DNA of 64,000 nucleotides from Citrobacter braakii (lineage in GTDB: Bacteria; Pseudomonadota; Gammaproteobacteria; Enterobacterales; Enterobacteriaceae): positions 124,001 to 188,000 of the forward strand of contig NZ_NAEW01000008.1 in the NCBI RefSeq assembly GCF_002075345.1, written 5' to 3'. A program made the translations under genes and the position numbers. The notes under the pieces were generated by a model. It was not told the DNA's origin. It saw nothing but the letters and a program-made list of their open reading frames with translations, and ran no database searches. Each line of letters opens with the position of its first letter. Position 1 is the stretch's first letter. Positions 59,099 to 64,000 of the stretch are shown here, one piece after another.

Positions 59099-60736
59099 TT
59101 ACCTGGCGATGAGTGCAAACACGCCCCAGCCAAAGTATTCCCGCGCGTACGTTACGTGGCGTTTCGGCGAGATGTTTAGCTCGGCCCTGACTTCGGCGGC
59201 GAAGTCGTCGTCAGGATTGGCCTCCAGCCAGCGGCGCATGGTCAGCCATTTCGCGGCCTCATACCGGTCCCAGCCTTCCTGGTCTGCCAGTACCATTTCC
59301 ACCACGTCGTAGCCGAGGTCGTCAAAAGCGCTGACAAGCCCTGGAAGCGTCAGGAAATCGCTTGTAGAGCTGACGCCGCAGGCCTGGGCTATCTCGTTCG
59401 TTGCCGGTAGCTGACGCCAGTAGGGTTCGCCGATAAGCATGATCCCGCCCGGTTTCAGGCTTTGCGCCAGCAGTTCAACCGTCCCGGCAAACCCACCGGC
59501 AATCCATGTCGCGCCGACACAGGCGGCTATATCGCATTTCTCTTCTGCCACATATCCGGCGGCGTCGTTATGAATGAAATGAACCCGGCTGCTGACGTCG
59601 AGTTCTTCTGCGCGGCGTCTGGCCTGCTCGCTGAACAACTGGCTCATGTCGATACCGACCCCGGTAATGGCGTGATCGCGGGCCCAGGTACAGAGCATTT
59701 CCCCCGAGCCGCTGCCGAGGTCAAGAATGCGGGTGCCCGGCTTCATGCGCAGCACGCGACCCAGCGTGGCGTACTTCTCTTCGGTGAACGGATTATGAAT
59801 GCGGTGCTCACTTTCGCTGATGGTAAAAATACTTGGGATATCCAATGTGGAATTCCTTTTATTGCGTTGAGTATTAAGAGGGTGTTTCTCTGAGATATTT
59901 GCTTTTTCAGCCAGCAGAACAAACAGCTTCCTTTCGAATGTCTCGCTGACTGGCCAGTCGTGGCTTTCAAGAGGAGGAAGCAGGGCAAACCCGGCATTGT
60001 CGAGCAGGCTGACGTACTCGTCATCGCGCCAGGCCGTCATCTGGCTGCCGAAACGGGTGGTTTGGCCGTTTGCCTCTATGGCCCAGAACTGCGTTGAGCT
60101 GGTCTGTGCTTCCTCATCCCAGCCATGTTCCGTCAGCAGTAGGTGAGGGACGCCCAGAAACAACCCGTCCGGACAGCGTTGCCAGCTCGGTTCAGCCATT
60201 CCCTGACGTTTAACTTCGTCGAAAGTATGGACTTCAGTGAGCAGCCTTCCACCCGGCTCCAGCCACAGCGCACATCCGCTGACGAGCGAGCGCGCATCTG
60301 CCGTGCTAAATACATTCAGTTCCCCGAACGTTATCATGATGAAATCGAAAGATTTATCCGGCCAGTATGCGCGGACATCCTGCTGAACATAGTCGATATT
60401 CAAGCCTGCGTTCTGCGCCTGCTGACGGGCCCAGCTCACGGATGCCGGTGAGAAATCCACGCCGGTGCAGTGAAATTCGCGCTCCGCTAAGCGGTGGGTA
60501 TAAAAGCCGGGACCGCAGCCGAGATCGAGGATATGTGCGCCAGGGGGTAACTGGCTGGCGATCCACTCGACTTGCTGCTCAATGACCTCCTGCCTGCGGC
60601 TGGCCCAGTCGTGGTCCTGCGACAAATGGTTCGCCAGCATGCGCTGGCTGAAGGCCGGTTCGTCCCAGGGAATTTTACTTTCCTCCGCTGACAGCTGGAC
60701 GTGTCGGGATGAGGAAATAAGGGTGCTAATATCCAT
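59099..60736 (-). CDS. Tandem class I SAM methyltransferase: unknown methyltransferase fused to YjhP
   Basis: A 545-residue protein with two Rossmann methyltransferase domains. The first (about 1-275) has the SAM motif HILDLGCGPGFYTHRLAE. The second, from about residue 298, is YjhP-like over its full length: IFTISESEHRIHNPFTEEKY, RILDLGSGSGEML and GRVLRMKPGT. The join is a short polar linker (EKHPLNTQRNKRNSTL), with no stop codon. ATG 60736 is preferred to 60739 because AAGGAG lies 6 bases upstream, over the topAI stop. In E. coli the topAI operon is topAI-yjhQ-yjhP, so this first domain stands where YjhQ would be. Methyl acceptors are unknown. An internal start (see 59843-59862) may also give YjhP alone. 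Confidence 0.82.
   Translation of the reverse strand: MDISTLISSSRHVQLSAEESKIPWDEPAFSQRMLANHLSQDHDWASRRQEVIEQQVEWIASQLPPGAHILDLGCGPGFYTHRLAEREFHCTGVDFSPASVSWARQQAQNAGLNIDYVQQDVRAYWPDKSFDFIMITFGELNVFSTADARSLVSGCALWLEPGGRLLTEVHTFDEVKRQGMAEPSWQRCPDGLFLGVPHLLLTEHGWDEEAQTSSTQFWAIEANGQTTRFGSQMTAWRDDEYVSLLDNAGFALLPPLESHDWPVSETFERKLFVLLAEKANISEKHPLNTQRNKRNSTLDIPSIFTISESEHRIHNPFTEEKYATLGRVLRMKPGTRILDLGSGSGEMLCTWARDHAITGVGIDMSQLFSEQARRRAEELDVSSRVHFIHNDAAGYVAEEKCDIAACVGATWIAGGFAGTVELLAQSLKPGGIMLIGEPYWRQLPATNEIAQACGVSSTSDFLTLPGLVSAFDDLGYDVVEMVLADQEGWDRYEAAKWLTMRRWLEANPDDDFAAEVRAELNISPKRHVTYAREYFGWGVFALIAR
59843..59862 (-). promoter_or_regulatory. Internal ribosome site and TTG at the YjhP domain start
   Basis: On the minus strand AAAAGGAATTCCACA is followed by TTG GAT ATC. 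E. coli YjhP begins MDIP at this point and has 248 residues, as would a product started at this TTG. The site looks like a former yjhP start whose ATG became TTG while the upstream stop was lost. Confidence 0.5.
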
Positions 60737-60746
60737 CATGCTCTCC

Positions 60747-61022
<276 letters not shown>

Positions 61023-61080
61023 TCATCATGTGCAAAACGTGCAAACACATAGCGGTGTCCGCATTCGATTTCGGCGCATT

Positions 61081-61121
61081 GATAATCAGTCCGGCCTGAA
61101 AAGGTCGGGTAACTGATTATC
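61081..61121 (-). promoter_or_regulatory. Leader hairpin upstream of topAI
   Basis: GATAATCAGT (61081-61090) and ACTGATTATC (61112-61121) are perfect 10-base inverted repeats. Inside them CCGGCC and GGTCGG also pair, giving about 16 bp with a 3-base bulge. The stem overlaps the end of a mini-ORF and ends about 77 bases before topAI. It is a candidate attenuation or translation-control element. Confidence 0.65.
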
Positions 61122-61143
61122 GGATGATTACATTCTCCAGCAT
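61117..61143 (-). CDS. Candidate leader mini-ORF of topAI
   Basis: An 8-codon ORF (MLENVIIR) with GAGG 5 bases before its ATG and its stop inside the leader hairpin. The E. coli topAI leader contains a short ORF (toiL) whose translation, when slowed by ribosome-targeting antibiotics, changes access to topAI. This one occupies the equivalent place. I cannot compare the peptide sequences with certainty. Confidence 0.4.
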   Translation of the reverse strand: MLENVIIR

Positions 61144-61343
61144 CAAAGCCTCGGGTTGAGTTGAAAGGTATTTACGGAGCGAATAGTAACACGTAGTTTT
61201 AGGAGGGATATGTTTCAGTAGAAAAAGTGTGATGTACTTTGGAAATTGAATGCCAACCCATTTACTGGGAAATGCTGATGACACTGACGAATGCATGTTG
61301 AAGTACGCCAGAAATGGCCTCATCGGCTTTTCCCCTCGGGAGA

Positions 61344-61820
61344 TTATTCTCCTTTTGTTAAATCCAGAACATAAATATGCTCACCCTCTTCGATGCCTGA
61401 AAAGTTGAAGCCAATCCTGATAAGTAATTTTATTGAAAGGGTATTTTCCGGATTCACACCGGCTTTGATGAGTGAAAAACCGTTCTCTTTTATCCAGTCG
61501 ATCGTGGCGGTAATTGCTTCAATTGCATATCCCTGGCGAGCATAAGAGGGACTGATGGTATAGCCGAGCCAAAACACATCGCATTGCTGACGTAAATAGA
61601 TATCACCAATCAAAACCTGCGTCAGCTTGTTGACAATGGCCAATTGAATACCGCGAGCAAGTGTAAGAACTCCAAGCAACTCTGCTTCATAGTCCTCTTT
61701 TGTTAGCCCCTTAAATCCCTGATATTTCATCCACTCAGCATCATTACGATACACCATAAAACTATCAATTTCGTGTGACTGAAATGGTCGAATGATGCAT
61801 CTTGACGATATTATTTGCAT
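61344..61820 (-). CDS. GNAT family N-acetyltransferase (RimJ/RimL-like)
   Basis: A 158-residue acetyltransferase. The RimJ/L-type opening ISSRCIIRPFQSHEID is followed by the acetyl-CoA region YTISPSYARQGYAIEAITATIDWI and a C-terminal NPENTLSIKLLIRIGF. The acceptor is not identifiable. It is not similar in visible motifs to the antitoxin YjhQ, although both are GNAT proteins, so a functional replacement cannot be claimed. Same strand as topAI but 200 bases upstream of its leader. Confidence 0.82.
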   Translation of the reverse strand: MQIISSRCIIRPFQSHEIDSFMVYRNDAEWMKYQGFKGLTKEDYEAELLGVLTLARGIQLAIVNKLTQVLIGDIYLRQQCDVFWLGYTISPSYARQGYAIEAITATIDWIKENGFSLIKAGVNPENTLSIKLLIRIGFNFSGIEEGEHIYVLDLTKGE

Positions 61821-61964
61821 AAGGCTTCCTGTTTAATGATTCTCCTGCCCCAGTCTCTGCGACTACAAGAGTTACCGCCTGACGCTACGCCCGACGGCTA
61901 CTCTCTGACTATGTCCGGTGCGTCGCCGCTTTCATACACAACACGAAAACTGTCAGTTTGATTT

Positions 61965-62357
61965 TCAACCCTCATCGGCATAGAACACAAACGCCAGCTT
62001 ATTCCCGTCCGGATCGCGTACATAGGCACTATGGAATCCCTGTCCGTATTGTGGCCTGTGCCCCGGTGTACCTTCATCCCTGGCACCCAGACTGATAGCA
62101 AGTTCGTACAACTGCTGGATGTGTTCAAACGAGTGGGTATTCAGTGCGACCATCGTGCCATTACCAACGCTCGCTGGTTGCTGGTTAAAGGGCCTGCCGA
62201 CGCACAATCCGATGGTATGGTTATTGCTGAACGTCCCCCAGGATGCGCCTTCTTCATTACGGCCTGCCTTTGGATGTCCAAGCAATTCCATCAGCGGATC
62301 GTAGAACCTTATGGCGCGCTGTAGATCGTTAGTACCCAGCATCACGTAAGAAAACAT
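61965..62357 (-). CDS. VOC family protein (glyoxalase/dioxygenase fold)
   Basis: A 130-residue single-module VOC protein (MFSYVMLGTNDLQRAIRFYD ... DPDGNKLAFVFYADEG). The length is normal for the family. It is the intact counterpart of the shortened copy at 58443-58655. It lies downstream of a broken zinc-ribbon copy in the same order as the other pair. Substrate unknown. Confidence 0.88.
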   Translation of the reverse strand: MFSYVMLGTNDLQRAIRFYDPLMELLGHPKAGRNEEGASWGTFSNNHTIGLCVGRPFNQQPASVGNGTMVALNTHSFEHIQQLYELAISLGARDEGTPGHRPQYGQGFHSAYVRDPDGNKLAFVFYADEG

Positions 62358-62582
62358 AAACCCTCCTTAATCTCTTTTGCATTATTGCTCCTAGCAGCCT
62401 ACCGGTGATACTGACTGCCCCTGGTGCTGCTTGCACAGTTTAAGCAGACCGGAAACCAATAGATGACGGCTATACCGGCTAGCAGTGTCGCGTAGTGGAA
62501 GGTCATCCTGCCGCCAGCAGAAAGTAAATCCATCGAGTTGCATCACCGGAAAGAGTAAATGCGCTCTAAGCAAGAATACAGG

Positions 62583-62631
62583 CGGATATCGGCATCTCAT
62601 AGGCCTGACAAAACTGTTCGTGCTATGTCAT
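62583..62631 (-). pseudogene. Remnant of a zinc-ribbon gene
   Basis: Read on the minus strand, the frame is M-T-stop-HEQFCQAYEMPISA. It corresponds to MSQHEQFCQACGMPMSA of the intact copy at 58720-58971. There is a nonsense codon at position 3 and Tyr replaces the second zinc cysteine. Similarity fades below 62583, and 62358-62582 holds no other gene I can support. The upstream flank also resembles that of the intact copy (AAATATAC and CAGATCAA blocks). Confidence 0.65.
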
Positions 62632-62926
62632 AACACACACCTTCTGTCGTTTAATTGTCTACTAAATATACAGAATTGCTGCGCGGCGTTTAGCGAGTCA
62701 GATCAAGAGATGCTGCTGATAACATTATGAATATTGACTCAACTCATATGTCCAATGAATGCCGCTTTGATAGTCTTACTGTATCTCTTTGGTCGTTGAC
62801 AGGATTGTAACGTTGGAAATCTTTTTTTAACCCGCTGAAAAATAACTCTTAAATATTTTTCATACATAAACATCTATGGTCCGTTCAGTACGGATCCGGT
62901 TTTGTATGGGTTAAAAAAGGTAGGTT

Positions 62927-63535
62927 ATGAAAGTTACATGGACCGTCACGCCCGTGGGGTATCAGCGCATTGCGAAACGCTGCCCTTCATGCAACATTAA
63001 ACGGGACTTCACGCCATCAGGTGCATTTCGGATTAATTCGCAAAAGAAGGTGCTGGGCGTGTGGAGTATCTATAAATGCACACTCTGTGATTACACCTGG
63101 AATATCTCCCTGTTTTCGCGCCTGCACGTTAGCAAAATTGACCGCCAGCTTTATCATCGGCTAATGACAAACGATGCCGCCACGGTACAGCACTTTGCAA
63201 GTGATATCGCGATGCTGAAGCGGAACAACGCAGAGCTATCGGGTCGGCCTGATTTTCACATTCAGGAGCGCTGGCCGGTAAGCATCACTGCCCACCAGCG
63301 GGTCCGCGTTAGTGTCAGGATTTCCCGTTCATTTCAGGTCAGCTTGTTGTCGATTTTGAAGCAGCAGCTCATGCTGAGCGCTGGTGAAATTCAGAGAAGG
63401 GTTGCAGCAGGGCATATAAGTGGCGTTACGCTGAAGTTGCTTAAATCGAGAAAGCTGAAGGCCGCGGAATATAAATTCCAGCTGTCTGCGGAAACGCTGT
63501 TCGCCCGGCGCAAGATCGTTCTGACGCGTCATTAA
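62927..63535 (+). CDS. DUF1062 family protein
   Basis: A 202-residue protein of the DUF1062 type. It begins with a zinc-ribbon-like module, CPSC near residue 20 and CTLC near 50 (KRCPSCNIKRDF; YKCTLCDYTWNI). A basic C-terminal part follows, with an S4-like LSAGEIQRRVAAGHISG segment. Nucleic-acid binding is a reasonable inference, but no function is known. It lies on the opposite strand to its neighbours, with GTAGGTT before the ATG. Confidence 0.82.
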   Translation: MKVTWTVTPVGYQRIAKRCPSCNIKRDFTPSGAFRINSQKKVLGVWSIYKCTLCDYTWNISLFSRLHVSKIDRQLYHRLMTNDAATVQHFASDIAMLKRNNAELSGRPDFHIQERWPVSITAHQRVRVSVRISRSFQVSLLSILKQQLMLSAGEIQRRVAAGHISGVTLKLLKSRKLKAAEYKFQLSAETLFARRKIVLTRH

Positions 63536-63714
63536 AAATAAGAGTCTCACCCCAGGGTTACCTGCGCCAGTATGGTAACGGCTTAAGGGATTAATGGGCA
63601 TACCAGGGAAAGGTGAGCCTCTGCTTTTCATGCCCCGAGCCAAGAACCGGCTCCGGGCAGGGGAGGGTATGAGCGTCCGTCTGGCGTGTATTGGTGTGGG
63701 GAGCCAAGAGTGAG

Positions 63715-63736
63715 GCGGCCTGGTTTACCTGGCCGC
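63715..63736 (-). terminator. Hairpin after the LacI-family gene
   Basis: GCGGCC and GGCCGC, with inner GGT/ACC, form a strong stem about 50 bases past the stop of the gene that runs off the right end. It lacks a U-run. The rest of 63536-63783 holds no gene I can support. Confidence 0.45.
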
Positions 63737-63783
63737 GGGCATAGGGAGGGAGCAGCGTAAATGACGATTGCTTAACCGCTAGC

Positions 63784-64000
63784 TCAAAATGATTCTCGCA
63801 GCAGCCGGGGACTATCGACCAAAACTTTCTCACGGTGGCTTTCGCCGTTAATAATGTGCAGCGTACTTAAGCGCCCAATCTCATAGTGCGGAAGCTGGAC
63901 CGTGGATAGCGGAGGTAAAAACAAATTACCGATCCCTACGAGGTTGTCGTACCCAAGAACCGCAATATCCTGTGGGATGCGGATCCCTCGCGTCAACAGC
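63784..64000 (-). CDS. LacI-family transcriptional regulator, C-terminal part
   Basis: The visible 72 or so residues match the end of LacI/GalR regulators: RGIRIPQDIAVLGYDNLVGIGNLFLPPLST (given here as two joined motifs, RGIRIPQDIAVLGYDN and LFLPPLSTVQLP) followed by YEIGRLSTLHIING. The gene continues beyond base 64000, so the HTH and most of the sensor are not seen. Its target is probably in the flanking sequence to the right. Confidence 0.85.
   Translation of the reverse strand, partial: LLTRGIRIPQDIAVLGYDNLVGIGNLFLPPLSTVQLPHYEIGRLSTLHIINGESHREKVLVDSPRLLRESF

Noticed and set aside
61117-61323. 68-codon minus-strand frame ending with the topAI mini-ORF
   Set aside because: No ribosome site at the long start and no conserved pattern; only the last 8 codons have a plausible start.
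62391-62600. 69-codon minus-strand frame next to the zinc-ribbon remnant
   Set aside because: Not in frame with the relic, no good ribosome site, no recognised family.
63541-63783. Possible structured RNA in the GC-rich stretch after the DUF1062 gene
   Set aside because: Short inverted repeats exist, but nothing matches a known RNA family and no promoter is clear.

Overview
The window reads as the chromosome of an enterobacterium close to Citrobacter, Salmonella and Escherichia. Gene order over most of it (nrdG-nrdD, treC-treB-treR, mgtA, ridA, pyrI-pyrB-pyrL, argI, rraB, yjgM, yjgN, valS-holC-pepA, lptF-lptG, yjgR, idnR-T-O-D / idnK, ahr, leuX) is that of the E. coli 95-97 minute region. 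An arginine deiminase cluster and miaE, both present in Salmonella and absent from E. coli K-12, sit beside an idn operon of E. coli type. I infer a Citrobacter-like species from this mixture; the sequence alone does not prove the name.

Layout. 1-5310: the end of an operon for an uncharacterised amino-sugar-acid type pathway (DUF4310 membrane protein, amidohydrolase, PLP-dependent lyase, KDGP-type aldolase, PRD/PTS regulator). 5343-8400: the anaerobic ribonucleotide reductase operon with paired NrdR-like boxes and an FNR-like site. 8531-12756: trehalose uptake and hydrolysis with its repressor. 12836-15906: mgtA with PhoP box, mgtL leader peptide and Mg2+-sensing leader. 16230-19096: a TRAP transporter placed between mgtA and ridA. 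19188-21253: ridA and the attenuated pyrBI operon. 21298-26604: arginine deiminase operon (arcA, arcC, arcB, YfcC-type exchanger) followed by its own ArgR-family regulator. 27278-48359: conserved housekeeping genes (tabA, argI, rraB, miaE, yjgMN, valS-holC-pepA, lptFG, yjgR) and the L-idonate operon.

From leuX (48580-48664) to the right end the window is accessory. A P4-type integrase lies just after the tRNA. It is followed by a restriction-modification locus in which the modification subunit is fused to a single-TRD specificity half (50780-53125), then hsdR, then a YgjP-like metallopeptidase, with a convergent HsdR_N-like nuclease gene. Beyond that is a topAI (yjhX) operon in which the place of yjhQ is taken by a methyltransferase open reading frame fused to yjhP. 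This operon lies between two copies of a zinc-ribbon/VOC gene pair that have decayed in complementary ways. A GNAT gene, a DUF1062 gene and the end of a LacI-family gene complete the window.

The leads most worth following are the TopAI operon without its usual YjhQ partner, its hairpin leader with a mini-ORF, the fused HsdM-S protein with an AT-rich recognition domain, and the reciprocal decay of the duplicated pair. No CRISPR array, rRNA or intact insertion sequence was seen.
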